A stretch of 64,000 bases of DNA from Evansella halocellulosilytica (GCF_002335745.1 NZ_NIST01000001.1:920300-984299), one strand, 5' to 3'. Positions 25,975 to 34,878 are shown, counted from the first letter of the stretch. Notes: generated by a model not told the origin, from the letters alone. A program made the numbers and translations.

Positions 25975-26200
25975 CTTTCTTCCAATATCCCCCCAATCCT
26001 TTACCAATAATGGATTCAAGAGGTGTTCAATCCCATTATCTCACTGTAACTTATTTCTTCCCAACGTAACTTTGTTCTTCCCTGATGGAACTAAGTTGGT
26101 ATCCTAACAGTAAAGGAGCGGGAAGGTCAGTGGGATAGCTCAATATGTATTCAATCGCTTTTCAATCCCTTTTTTAATCAAATATCAATAAAAACTCAGG

Positions 26201-26239
26201 ACGGATCCAACCGGATTACGTCCCTTTTTCTTTTTTTCA
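26201..26239 (+). terminator. Hairpin with T-run in repeat copy 2
   Basis: GGACGGATCC pairs with GGATTACGTCC and is followed by a long T-run. It occupies the same place in copy 2 as the hairpin in copy 1, with a different stem sequence. Confidence 0.6.
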
Positions 26240-26701
26240 AAAATTGGGGGTCCCTCCAAACTCTAGCCATTACTGGATTCAGTAAGTGTCCAATCCCTTT
26301 CAAGTTGCCTTTCTCACCATATTATCGTCAAAGCAAGGTTTTTCAAAACTTATGGGACCAGCACGACATATGTTCATTCGATAAATGACGAACAAAGTCA
26401 AACGAATCATTTCCGTATTCATTCTACTTCCAAGATCTCCATTGGTGTATGTATGTACCTGTCTTTTAATTTATTGTTAACAGCAAATCTAAGCGTTTCC
26501 TCCGATACTGGCCATTTAACGAGAATGGAATAAAAGTCAGCGCTCGCCTTGCATATTAGGGCAGGATTGTTAAAAAAAGTGTTAATGAAATCTTTGAGAA
26601 AAAATAGAGTTTCAGCCCCTAGTCTGAAGAATTTGGGTTCAAATAATAATATAATTTTACCATTGTTAACAATTTATTCTAAAGGATGGTTTATTATAAA
26701 A

Positions 26702-27502
26702 ATGAAAAAAGCATTAAAAAGTCCATTGATCAGTTTTGTTGGTTTAACTTATGTGATTTTTTTCCTTCTCTTTATGGCAATCGGTATAAGTATGGTTTTA
26801 GGTGCACCTATGAGCATAACAAACATTTTGCAAATCATCTCTGCATGGTCATCAACCTTTGCATTTGTTATTTTATTTAAAAAGATCTACCCAGGATTAA
26901 GGTTAAAGGATTTTGTAAAAGAGCAATTTGCTCCAAAAATTAGGTTTTCAGTTCTTAGCACCGTTTTAATTATTCAAGTTATAATCATCGTTGTGACTAT
27001 ATTTCTTCTATCAAATACAAACGATACTCAAAGCTTAGCATTATCATATACAGGTCTTGGACTATTGCTTTTGGCATTCTTAGATAGTTTAGTGAGGGGA
27101 CCTTTAGGCGAAGAATTAGGTTGGAGAGGATATGCTTTAAACGAACTTCAAAAGAAGTACTCTCCTTTGAAATCAGCCCTAATAGTAGGTGTATTATGGG
27201 GATTTTGGCATACTCCACTATGGTTTGCCTCGGGCTATACCGGAGTAAATTTAATCAAGTATATTGTGCTTTTTATGATTGGAATAATATCTTTTTCGAT
27301 TATTGTGACGTTGTTCTACAACTTAAATAAGAACCTATTGATACCAATTATTACTCACCAACTATTTAATTTTTCTCTGGTGTTGTTTAAAGGTGATTTA
27401 TTAGACATTTTGGTATATGTTATGCTTTCTTATTTTGTTGTTGCAATTCTATTAATTGTTATAAATCCTAGGGAAATTCTATACAAAAAAAATATCCACT
27501 AG
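26702..27502 (+). CDS. CPBP-family intramembrane metalloprotease (Abi)
   Basis: A 266-aa polytopic protein with all CPBP/CAAX-protease motifs: GEELGWRGYAL (EExxxR), FWHTPLWF (FxxxH) and THQLFNF (HxxxN/F). Such proteases act in the membrane; in Bacillus some give self-immunity to bacteriocins, but no peptide gene is next to this one. The ATG at 26702 (MKKALKSPLISF) begins the first TM helix region; AAGGATGG lies about 13 nt upstream. The frame continues left to 26549 without features. Confidence 0.85.
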   Translation: MKKALKSPLISFVGLTYVIFFLLFMAIGISMVLGAPMSITNILQIISAWSSTFAFVILFKKIYPGLRLKDFVKEQFAPKIRFSVLSTVLIIQVIIIVVTIFLLSNTNDTQSLALSYTGLGLLLLAFLDSLVRGPLGEELGWRGYALNELQKKYSPLKSALIVGVLWGFWHTPLWFASGYTGVNLIKYIVLFMIGIISFSIIVTLFYNLNKNLLIPIITHQLFNFSLVLFKGDLLDILVYVMLSYFVVAILLIVINPREILYKKNIH

Positions 27503-27629
27503 ATGTGTAGTTTACTGAAGTCTAGATATTAAATTTTGCAAACCTGACTGAAAACCCTTTGTCCAGGGCGGCGAACTGTCCAGTCAGGGCTTATCTTGAA
27601 GGTTAAGAAAGTATAAAATATCAATCTCT

Positions 27630-28390
27630 CGATTGCTGTCTAGCTTCAGCGCAGAGCGCTACATCACGAGCTTCCATACGGATGTGGTGACTTCGGCGTT
27701 CCCTCAGGACCCGGGGGTTTTAGCCGAAGGTCAGATCTAGCGAGTTGTCTCGACGGATATAACCACAGAGCAATGCTAGAAGAGGAAGAGGCAGCGCTTG
27801 CTCCTGCGGTTACTCGTCGCAGAAAAACAGTGCTCCTGCGGTTACTCGTCGCAGAAAAACAGTGCTCCTGCGGTTACTCGTCGCAGACTATGTGCTCCTT
27901 CCTCTGCAAGATTAAGCGAAGAAGAGACTGCGTCGGCGCAGGTCCTAGAGAATTCGGTGAAGAGTCGCCCGTTGCTCCTGCGATTACTCGTCGCAGAAAA
28001 ACAGCGCTCCTGCGGTTACGCGTCGCAGACTATGTGCTCCTTCCTCTGCAAGATTAAGCGAAGAAGAGACTGCGTCGGCGCAGGTCCTAGAGAATTCGGT
28101 GAAGAGTCGCCCGTTGCTCCTGCGATTACTCGTCGCAGAAAAACAGTGCTCCTGCGGGTAGTCGGCGCTCGGAATGATATGCTCCTGCGGTTACTCGGCG
28201 CACGAAAAGATATGCTCCTGCGGTTACTCGTCGCAGACTATGTGCTTCTTCCTCTACAAGATTAATCGAAGAAGAGAATGCGTCGAAGCAGCTCGTAGAG
28301 AATTCGACGAAGAGTCGCTCGTTGCTCCTGCGGTTACTCGTCGCAGGTAAAGAGTGTCGCCGATAGGCGAGCGCCTTGCGCTTTTCTTGT
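27630..28390. repeat. GC-rich array of 32-33-bp hairpin repeats
   Basis: Units of about 32 bp beginning GCTCCTGCGGTTACTCGTCG start at 27800, 27832, 27864, 27974, 28006, 28116, 28148, 28181, 28214 and 28324. CTGCG/CGCAG within each can form a small stem. A larger 142-bp segment (from 27888 and again from 28030) repeats nearly perfectly. The flanks (27640-27730, CCTCAGGACCCGGGGG; 28355-28385, GCGAGCGCCTTGCGC) are also GC-rich. Composition differs sharply from the host. Short ORFs through it are by-products. Confidence 0.75.
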
Positions 28391-28493
28391 TGTCTCGGAA
28401 ACTTAAGGTCAATCCTATCGTTTGAAGAGAGATTAAGAAGAGTAGCAGAAACATAGTTCACGCTTTAATGGTAAGTAAATTTTTAATAACTCA

Positions 28494-28522
28494 TTGACAT
28501 ACCGACGGTCGGTATGTATAAT
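28494..28522 (+). promoter_or_regulatory. TetR-family autoregulated promoter
   Basis: TTGACA (28494), 17-nt spacer, TATAAT (28517). A perfect dyad, ACATACCGAC and GTCGGTATGT around a central G (28497-28517), spans from the -35 to the -10. Confidence 0.85.
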
Positions 28523-28565
28523 AAAAACCGACATCAGGTTTATTTAAATACAGGAGATGATGATT

Positions 28566-29156
28566 TTGCTGAAACATATCCGCTTTACTTCGAATCTTTG
28601 CAACTTATTGTCGATCACCGAACAACTCATTCACGAAAAGGGGTGTAAAAAAACAACGTTACAAGACATTATCCAGCGTTCCGGGCTTTCTAAAGGGGCG
28701 ATTTATCATTACGTTCGAAGTAAGGATGAATTGTTCGGGCTGATTCTACAAATAAAAATGGAAAAAATCAATGACGAATTTCTCAAGGAGAAAGAGAATG
28801 AAACTGGATTGGAGGGCCCGTTACATGCGATTTCCAATGGAATGAAATACGTAACCGATGAAGCAGACGTTACGAACAACATATTTATTTACTTGCTGGG
28901 TCGAAAAGAAGAACCTGCCATTGCGGACATATTGTCCCATATATACGAACATTCAATCCAACTATCTGTCTCATGGATTGAAGCCGGACAACGAGCGGGA
29001 GTTATTGCAGATACTTTGGATGCGAATCAAACGGCAATGATGTTCATGACATTCTCGTACGGTTTGCGTGTCCGGGCCATGATCGACCCTTCAAGCATGT
29101 CCGATGCAAGCCAAGAGTTTCATGAATTAATGCGCAATACACTGCGTAAATCATAA
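28566..29156 (+). CDS. TetR-family regulator
   Basis: A 196-aa TetR protein: HTH KKTTLQDIIQRSGLSKGAIYHYVRSKDELF, then a helical ligand domain. The ACCGAC-type dyad in its promoter suggests autoregulation. TTG 28566 is favoured because AGGAG at 28552 is 9 nt away; ATG 28557 and 28560 lie too close to it. The N-terminus before the HTH is unusually long for the family. It is followed after 99 nt by a membrane protein and a GNAT enzyme that may be its targets. Confidence 0.85.
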   Translation: MLKHIRFTSNLCNLLSITEQLIHEKGCKKTTLQDIIQRSGLSKGAIYHYVRSKDELFGLILQIKMEKINDEFLKEKENETGLEGPLHAISNGMKYVTDEADVTNNIFIYLLGRKEEPAIADILSHIYEHSIQLSVSWIEAGQRAGVIADTLDANQTAMMFMTFSYGLRVRAMIDPSSMSDASQEFHELMRNTLRKS

Positions 29157-29255
29157 TGGTGGCATAAAACATTCATGAACGGATCGATTGATGGGTGGTC
29201 TATGTAAGTACTCCTATTTGTTTTTACTAAATCATTCACGAAAGGTGGCGTTTAT

Positions 29256-29681
29256 ATGAGTGAGGAAACACGAAGGCATGCGGGTTGGTTAATCATTATT
29301 TTACCGACAGTGATATATGGAGGCACAAGCTTGTTATCCCTGTTGATCGACCCAGGTTCCAGTTATCATGAAAGCCCGTTCCGCCGCGATTTGTGGAGGG
29401 CGGGACATGCACATGCAGGGATACTCTTGATTCTTTCCTTGCTTGCGTATCTATATGTGGATAGGGCAAGGTTATCAGCAGGCATGAAACGATTTGTCCG
29501 TTCCGCCATTCCGTTGTCTGCCATATTTATTCCCGCAGCCTTCTTTTTATCAGTATTACCACCGGATGCAAACGAACCAAATGCATTCATTTATTTGGCG
29601 TATGTGGGTGCTTTTAGCTTAGTTGCGGGGCTTCTCGTTTTAGGTATAGGTTTAGTTCGAAGGCCGCGTTCAATAGAATAG
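29256..29681 (+). CDS. Four-helix membrane protein of unknown function
   Basis: A 141-aa protein with four TM helices (WLIIILPTVIYGGTSLLSLL, AGILLILSLLAYLYV, PLSAIFIPAAFFLSVLPP, YLAYVGAFSLVAGLLVLGIGLV). A His cluster RAGHAHAG starts the second helix and could bind a metal or haem, but no family was recognised. AAAGGTGGCG precedes the ATG at 29256. It sits between the TetR gene and a GNAT gene, 36 nt before the latter's start. Confidence 0.65.
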   Translation: MSEETRRHAGWLIIILPTVIYGGTSLLSLLIDPGSSYHESPFRRDLWRAGHAHAGILLILSLLAYLYVDRARLSAGMKRFVRSAIPLSAIFIPAAFFLSVLPPDANEPNAFIYLAYVGAFSLVAGLLVLGIGLVRRPRSIE

Positions 29682-29717
29682 TCTGATCATTTGTTTAGCA
29701 TAGAGGGAGGGAAATAC

Positions 29718-30335
29718 ATGGATCTTCAATCTTCGGTTGTTCTCCTAAAGAGGGAAAATAGACAGATACAAAAGTTAGCCCAAGCAATGAGTGAAGCTTT
29801 TTATCATGAACCAAATTTCAGATATATAATACATGATGATGAGAAAAGGTTAACAAATTTGCAGTGGTTTAATATGTTTACTTTGCGTTTGGGTATGAAG
29901 TATGGGGAAGTTTATAGCACAGATCAGGCAACTGGTGGAGCTGTCTGGATCAAACCTGGAAATAACATTGGATTTGTGGGTGCCATTCAAGAGGGCTTAC
30001 TGATGATGCCCTTTAAATTTGGTTGGCAGAGTTTCAGACGGTCTATGCAACTCAATCAGGAATTAGAGCAAATTCGCAAAGAATCGTTTCCCTCCACTCA
30101 TTGGTACCTAACCGCACTTGCCGTACATCCATCCATGCAAGGAAAAGGGATAGGTGGAGCGTTGATTAAGCCAGTGTTGAAAATGGCCGATAAAAGTAAA
30201 ACCTCATGCTATGCGGAAACATTCAAAGCAGTTAATATATCTTTTTACGAAAAACTTGGTTTTCAAGTATGGGAAGAAGGTCAAATCCACCGTAATGGCC
30301 CAAAGTTTTGGGTGCTGGTGAGAAAACCACTTTGA
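29718..30335 (+). CDS. GNAT-family N-acetyltransferase
   Basis: A 205-aa GNAT protein with the acetyl-CoA motif VHPSMQGKGIGGALIKPVLKMADK and the following SFYEKLGFQVWEEGQIHRNGP. The N-terminal half (AMSEAFYHEPNFRYIIHDDEKR) is typical of a broad group acting on small amines. ATG 29718 follows GAGGGAGGG. Co-transcription with the membrane gene upstream is likely. Substrate unknown. Confidence 0.85.
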   Translation: MDLQSSVVLLKRENRQIQKLAQAMSEAFYHEPNFRYIIHDDEKRLTNLQWFNMFTLRLGMKYGEVYSTDQATGGAVWIKPGNNIGFVGAIQEGLLMMPFKFGWQSFRRSMQLNQELEQIRKESFPSTHWYLTALAVHPSMQGKGIGGALIKPVLKMADKSKTSCYAETFKAVNISFYEKLGFQVWEEGQIHRNGPKFWVLVRKPL

Positions 30336-30409
30336 ACAAAAAGTACTTGAACCTCACAATGTGTAAGGTTCAAAACTATAATCGCCGGCAGCAAATATAC
30401 GAAGCATAG

Positions 30410-30583
30410 GAGCAACATATCAAGCTTCAAGAAGAGCTTTGCCAAAGGCTGAACTCCATGGAAAAATCTATTCGCTTGCCAGAAAATGTCACGCTGGAAG
30501 AATTCCTTAAAACGATTGAGGTGATTATTGCGTCCGAACATTACAATTTTACTTCCGAACAAAACGAACCTTTCCCTTTATAA
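30410..30583 (+). pseudogene. C-terminal fragment, possibly of a MerR-type regulator
   Basis: After a stop at 30407 the frame reads EQHIKLQEELCQRLNSMEKSIRLPENVTLEEFLKTIEVI to a stop at 30583. The helical coiled-coil style resembles the tail of a MerR regulator. There is no start codon or HTH. The call is tentative. Confidence 0.3.
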
Positions 30584-30716
30584 AAATACTCCCCTAAGAT
30601 AAACAGGTTTTTATTTTTTATCTGTCTACCTAATAGGGAGCATATCATCTTTTTTCAAAGTGGACTCTTTTTATTTCTCTATAGGTATGTGTTTATAGTG
30701 TGATTTTGATCAATCT

Positions 30717-31718
30717 TTATGTTTTTCGGAGACGTTTAGCATCCTGAAAGCTTATGAACTTCTTGCTTTCCACGTCCCAGAGTCGGAAGCGAATCGATTT
30801 CAAACTGGATAGGATGGTAATGGTGGTCACATTGTGTAATATAGGCGTATTATTATGAACCTTTTCCAAGTTATAGTTAGGAATACGAGGCTTTAAATGG
30901 TGAATGTGATGAAACCCTATATTACCTGTTAGCCATTGAAGTACTTTGGGCAATTTATAGTAGGAACTGCCATCAATAGCTGCTTGCACAAAGCTCCAAT
31001 CTGTATCGTTTTCAAAGAAACTATCTTCAAACTGATGCTGTACATAGAATAACCATATTCCCACAGTAGCTGAAATATAAAATATCGGGAGATGCACCAT
31101 AAGAAATGCTTGCCAACCGATAAGCCACAGAAGTCCTCCCACTATAGCAAAGAGGGCTATATTTGTAATATAAGTATTCAGACGTTCTTTGCGCTTGGCT
31201 GCTTTTCTATTCATTCTATTTTGAAACAACATAATATAGAAGGGACCGATGACAAACATGACAAAAGGATTGCGGTATATCCGGTAGCTTAGTCGCTTCC
31301 AGAAAGAGGCTGCCAAGTACTCATCCACGGTAAGCATCCATATATCACCTGTTCCTCTTTTATCTAAGTTCCCACTGGTGGCATGATGAATTGAGTGACT
31401 ATGTTTCCATTTATAATAGGGGTGGAACGTTAAAATTCCTGTTATGGTACCAAATAGCTCATTAATCCAACGACGCTTGAAGTATGATTCGTGACAACAA
31501 TCATGAAAAAGAATAAAAATACGTACCGTAAATCCTGCTGCCAACAGGGATAAAGCAAATGTTAGCAAATATGATATCGTGAGACTCTGATAAGCGAGAA
31601 ACCACAGTAAAAAGAAAGGGATGATCGAATTCATAATTTGGCCTACGCTTTTTTTAATATCTGGTTTTTCATAGGGAGCGATTTCTTTTTTTAACTTACT
31701 TACTACAGAATTACTCAT
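30717..31718 (-). CDS. des: Membrane fatty-acid desaturase, Des-like
   Basis: A 333-aa acyl-lipid desaturase with the three His boxes HDCCHE, HSIHH and HHIHH in order, and four to six TM helices. It should place a double bond in membrane phospholipid acyl chains using a di-iron centre, like the cold-induced Bacillus Des. ATG 31718 has GAGGGGG upstream. No DesKR pair is adjacent. It shares strand with the PadR operon but is separated from it by 39 nt, so read-through is possible. Confidence 0.9.
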   Translation of the reverse strand: MSNSVVSKLKKEIAPYEKPDIKKSVGQIMNSIIPFFLLWFLAYQSLTISYLLTFALSLLAAGFTVRIFILFHDCCHESYFKRRWINELFGTITGILTFHPYYKWKHSHSIHHATSGNLDKRGTGDIWMLTVDEYLAASFWKRLSYRIYRNPFVMFVIGPFYIMLFQNRMNRKAAKRKERLNTYITNIALFAIVGGLLWLIGWQAFLMVHLPIFYISATVGIWLFYVQHQFEDSFFENDTDWSFVQAAIDGSSYYKLPKVLQWLTGNIGFHHIHHLKPRIPNYNLEKVHNNTPILHNVTTITILSSLKSIRFRLWDVESKKFISFQDAKRLRKT

Positions 31719-31757
31719 ATTTTCCCCCTCGATTCTTGAAGTGATCCTTCAAGAAAT

Positions 31758-32405
31758 TTATTTAAGGATTTGAATGCTTTGTTTTTTTAGGTAAAAGAAG
31801 TACATGCTTAATGGCCACCACAAAATGAGAAATATAGGGTATATTGCCCAAATCGTGTTCGGTGTGGATACCACATTTACTGTGATAAAAAAGATAATCG
31901 TTATGATACTGCAAAGAGCTGAAAGTCCAAAATAATCTTTTTTTCTAGTAAAATATAAGACGAGCGGCCACCACAATACGACAAAAGCAGGGTATATAGC
32001 CCATGGGTATTCGGGTGCAAGCAATATATTTAAGACTGCGTAATAGAGAATGATGCTGCCACTAGTAACTACTGCAAAAGTTAATGTCTTGGTTTTTTTC
32101 CCATAAGCGACTGCAATGGGCCATAATATCGCTGGAAGCGTAACGTACAGAAACCAGGGATGATTGGGTGAGTGCATATAATTGAGCGTGATTATAAAAA
32201 CCATAAACATGAAACTGCAAAATATGGCATTCAGCAAATAATATTTCGTTTTTATAAAAATCAAGCTAAATAACCAAACTAAAAGTATAAAGGTTGGATA
32301 AATAAACCATAAATATTGAGGGCTAGTAAGTAAGTTTACGGTAATTAAAAACAGTATACTCATCAGGCTACCCATTGCGGCAAAACCAAGCTGATACTTG
32401 TTCAT
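31758..32405 (-). CDS. Membrane protein built from four 2-TM repeats
   Basis: A 215-aa protein from ATG 32405 (AGGAGGG upstream). It consists of four ~50-residue repeats, each with a helix ending in a short N-x4-P loop, then a W-x-I/V-YP-x-F-x2-LWWPL-type helix and a basic turn. The best copies read PWAIYPAFVVLWWPL and IWAIYPIFLILWWPL. The protein upstream in the operon ends with one copy of the same unit. It may relate to the 2-TM domains found beside HAAS/PadR-controlled proteins. Function unknown. Confidence 0.75.
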   Translation of the reverse strand: MNKYQLGFAAMGSLMSILFLITVNLLTSPQYLWFIYPTFILLVWLFSLIFIKTKYYLLNAIFCSFMFMVFIITLNYMHSPNHPWFLYVTLPAILWPIAVAYGKKTKTLTFAVVTSGSIILYYAVLNILLAPEYPWAIYPAFVVLWWPLVLYFTRKKDYFGLSALCSIITIIFFITVNVVSTPNTIWAIYPIFLILWWPLSMYFFYLKKQSIQILK

Positions 32406-32418
32406 GAATAATCCCTCC

Positions 32419-32817
32419 TTATTTGGTTCGTAACCAATAGTAAAGCATCGATAGCGGCCACCATAATACGACAAAAGTTGGATATACAAACCAAATCACA
32501 TCAGGTGTGTAATAGAAATTCATAAAGACAACGAGCGCGATAAAAAGAAAAGATCCCCATATCGAGAAACCTAAATTTAATTTGGATTGGTTCTTTTTTT
32601 GGGGATTGTTTACGCCTAGCTCACTTTTTATGTCCTCAATATCTCCAAACTCAATAATGGCTTTATTAATGGCATCCTCTTCCTCCTTGCCTTGCTCCAT
32701 TAAGTCAGTTATTTTTTCTTCTAGATTTCCCTTAATTTCCTCTTTGATGATCTCTCTTCTCTCACTTTTAGGCACATCCTTAAATAATTCATCTACATGA
32801 TGCTTGATATTTTTCAA
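32419..32817 (-). CDS. HAAS-type (DUF1700-like) signalling domain protein with one 2-TM unit
   Basis: A 132-aa protein. Residues 1-70 form the helical HAAS/permease-prefix domain (HVDELFKDVPKSERREIIKEEIKGNLEEKI, AINKAIIEFGDIEDIKSELG) known to partner PadR regulators; residues 80-130 carry one 2-TM unit with TPDVIWFVYPTFVVLWWPL. It overlaps the PadR gene by 4 nt and ends 13 nt before the repeat protein, so the three are one operon. HAAS proteins are thought to modulate the PadR partner from the membrane. Confidence 0.78.
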   Translation of the reverse strand: MKNIKHHVDELFKDVPKSERREIIKEEIKGNLEEKITDLMEQGKEEEDAINKAIIEFGDIEDIKSELGVNNPQKKNQSKLNLGFSIWGSFLFIALVVFMNFYYTPDVIWFVYPTFVVLWWPLSMLYYWLRTK

Positions 32818-33113
32818 TCTAATCCCTCCATGAACATGTCAATGATTTCTTTGGTTTCTTGCCATTCTTTGTAAGTTTCTTGTAGGAAAGCCTTGCCTAA
32901 CATGGTGATTCTGTAGTACTTCCTCTTACTACCGTGTGTTATATCTCCTGAATACGATTCTATTAATTCTTTGCGTTCTAATCTTTGGAATGCGGCATAT
33001 AGTGTGGCTTCTTTTACCTGAAACCGATTTTGTGTTCGTTTGCTGATCTCTTTGGATATCTCATAGCCATATTGGTCCTTCTCAAAAATCAATCGTAATA
33101 TAATTGAGTCCAA
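32814..33113 (-). CDS. PadR-family transcriptional regulator
   Basis: At least 99 aa of a PadR winged-helix protein: DSIILRLIFEKDQYGYEISKEI, then FQVKEATLYAAFQRLERKELIESYSGD and KRKYYRITMLGKAFL. The listed start is TTG 33113, but in-frame codons upstream still read like the family (RSDILRGH before LDS), with GGTGGAGG just before them and no ATG, GTG or TTG in between; see the finding on a possible ATT start. Overlaps the HAAS gene by 4 nt. The promoter upstream has a 9-bp dyad. Confidence 0.85.
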   Translation of the reverse strand: MDSIILRLIFEKDQYGYEISKEISKRTQNRFQVKEATLYAAFQRLERKELIESYSGDITHGSKRKYYRITMLGKAFLQETYKEWQETKEIIDMFMEGLD

Positions 33114-33189
33114 ATGCCCGCGAAGTATATCGCTTCTAATAATCCTCCACCCCCTTCAACATACTACTCCAGCAATTTGTTCTATTTGA

Positions 33190-33225
33190 TAGAGTAATTG
33201 TATAACACATTACTCTAGCTGTCAA
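33190..33225 (-). promoter_or_regulatory. PadR operon promoter with operator dyad
   Basis: Minus strand: TTGACA (33225-33220), 17-nt spacer, TACAAT (33202-33197). TAGAGTAAT and ATTACTCTA (33190-33217) form a 9-bp dyad over the spacer and -10. Confidence 0.8.
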
Positions 33226-33462
33226 AGTAGTTTTATTAACTTTGATTGGGAATGGGAGAATTTTGAGATATTTGCATGCGTGACTTGTTCCACTGTGTCA
33301 TTCGAAATAATAATTAACATACAATTATGTATAATTGATGCTTGGCATAAAGAGCTAAGTGAAAGGAATTTCTATTGGTTTCGTATGAGTTAGGTATTGG
33401 TTCTAATTAGCTTAACGAATGTTATTATTGTTTTGAAATTGATATCATTAAGGGAGGTTATT

Positions 33463-33652
33463 TTGTTGGAACAAGTTGTTGATAATCGCTGTGCTATCTT
33501 TTTTCTTAGCAGTTGGTATTTTATTTGTAAATATACTTAAGAGTGGAATTAAAGAAGGTTCAGCGATAATCCTAAGCTTTTCTAATGCCGTAAAGTTTCT
33601 TCTGGACACAAAAAACCCCCCAAAGGTAAACAGATTGGATCCAAAGGGGTAA
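33463..33652 (+). pseudogene. Frameshifted small membrane-peptide gene
   Basis: GGGAGG at 33452 precedes TTG 33463, which opens only 25 codons. A second frame in the same place reads LLIIAVLSFFLAVGILFVNILKSG and runs to TAA 33652 but has no start. A one-base shift near 33475 would give a ~60-aa single-TM protein. No family seen. Confidence 0.25.
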
Positions 33653-33959
33653 AACGGTACAACTTTGTATTAATTTTGTTCCAAACCAGATAAAATCTGT
33701 CTGTTTGGATACATCTTGAATATTTAACCATCTGAAGCAGGAGTTAACCCACCCTTCCGTTAACTGAATAATTCATTTATTTGACCAATATATATACACA
33801 ATTTAGGCTTGCTCAGCAACCAAAATTCATAAAAAAAGTCTTAAAAGAAAAACTCCATGCAACTCATTGTAACGCGATATGAATGACTCTATTCCTAGTT
33901 AATTTGCTAGCACGATAAATATTACAAAGGAAAGTGCATAAATTCCCATTAAACCAAGC

Positions 33960-34330
33960 GACACTTTAGCTAACCTTGTTATAATTGAAAACTTGAATGT
34001 AAGTACTATCAAAAAATGGAGGCTCTTGTATGAAGAGTCCGGTGTTGCTGGTCTTGAACCGATAAAAAATCATAAATCTTACTCAACGGAACTGAAACAG
34101 GCTGCCGTTCGTGACTATCTTTCCGGCGGAATTTCACAAAGTGAAGTTACAAGAAAATATGGGACCTCAACCAGAAACGTTCTCATGGGTTGGTTCGAGC
34201 TTTATAATGGTCATAAAGCGCTAAAGATGGCAGGAAAGGATTGAGTGCTCTGTGACCAAGGGAAAGAAGGTTTGTCTCGAGGAAAAGATGGAAATCGTCA
34301 AAGTGGCAAACCTTTCGAAAGACAGGGACA
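33960..34330 (+). pseudogene. IS3-family orfA remnant
   Basis: Translation gives the two helix-turn-helix domains of IS150/IS3-type OrfA: STIKKWRLLYEESGVAGL.PI then ELKQAAVRDYLSGGISQSEVTRKYG, and, in another frame after a stop at 34244, TKGKKVCLEEKMEIVKVAN. The start is missing, the frame is broken and no OrfB or terminal repeats are seen. A decayed insertion sequence. Confidence 0.65.
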
Positions 34331-34403
34331 GGAATCCATGGGGGAGCCAGACTCAACTATGACACCGGACGTATAAGAGGGATTTGAGAGGAGGTGTCCA
34401 GGG

Positions 34404-34535
34404 GTGGCAGTATCTGAAAAGAGGGATCAAATTTGGGACAAAGAATGCGAGGAATTGATTAAAAAAGTGATGGATATAGGTTTGACAGCAGAAGAAGTGA
34501 AATCATTCTTTGCACAGAAACTACAGAAGAATAGA
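34404..34535 (+). CDS. Orphan SinI-like anti-repressor domain peptide
   Basis: GTG 34404, after AGGAGG, opens a 43-codon frame: residues 7-28 read QIWDKECEELIKKVMDIGLTAEE, the SinI dimerisation pattern (acidic-W, then A/G-LT-x-EE). Bacillus SinI sequesters SinR. Near 34500 a run of four A marks a likely frameshift: in the other frame the pattern continues as VKSFFAQKLQKN to a stop at 34551. No SinR-like gene is in the window. The peptide may be functional in the short form or a decayed gene. Confidence 0.5.
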
Positions 34536-34878
34536 GAAGATAAGGAATAGCTCCAGACTTTATTATGGGGATGATATTACTCTAGATCAATTCCGATTCT
34601 TAGATTTCCACAAACAAATTTGTTTACAGTTTATTGATTTATTTGTGGCATCTTATGTTAATTCACCTCATCCTCCCAACAATAAAGATAAATTAGCTGA
34701 TTACATTGTAGATTCTTTATAGATTGCAGGTCTCAAATTATGCCGGAAATGTGAATGAAGATAAGGAAACAAAGCCATAGGCGTGATTCTGCCGTTGTAT
34801 TTACGTTCAACTGAAAATCCTCAACATAGGAACCTCCTCGCATGACGTAAAGAGGTTTCTCAGCTCCTATCCTTTTTC

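Larger units (their letters stand above)
25443..26701. repeat. Long intergenic region with two diverged copies of a ~220-bp unit
   Basis: No coding gene is seen. Two segments run in parallel: about 25805-26035 and 26060-26305. Shared steps are CTTCCCT, AACAGTAA..GA/GCGGGAA, GCTCAATAT..T, CAAT.GCTTTTCAAT, AAT(A)TCAA.AAAAA, a hairpin with T-run, and GGATTCA..GTGT(T)CAATCCC. Each copy has its own terminator-like hairpin. The rest holds nothing I can identify. Confidence 0.55.

Noticed and set aside
27773-28265. Repeat-containing ORFs on the plus strand
   Set aside because: They are translations of the GC-rich repeat array in several frames, with no ribosome site or domain.
27800-28350. CRISPR array
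   Set aside because: The intervals are themselves repeated, there are no unique spacers, no cas genes, and unit length is a continuous 32-33 bp.
30281-30562. Minus-strand ORF of 93 aa
   Set aside because: It is antisense to the end of the acetyltransferase and to a plus-strand regulator-like fragment, with no motif.
34510-34722. Plus-strand ORF of 70 aa after the SinI-like gene
   Set aside because: The start lies in the SinI-like frame, there is no ribosome site, and the sequence matches no family I know.
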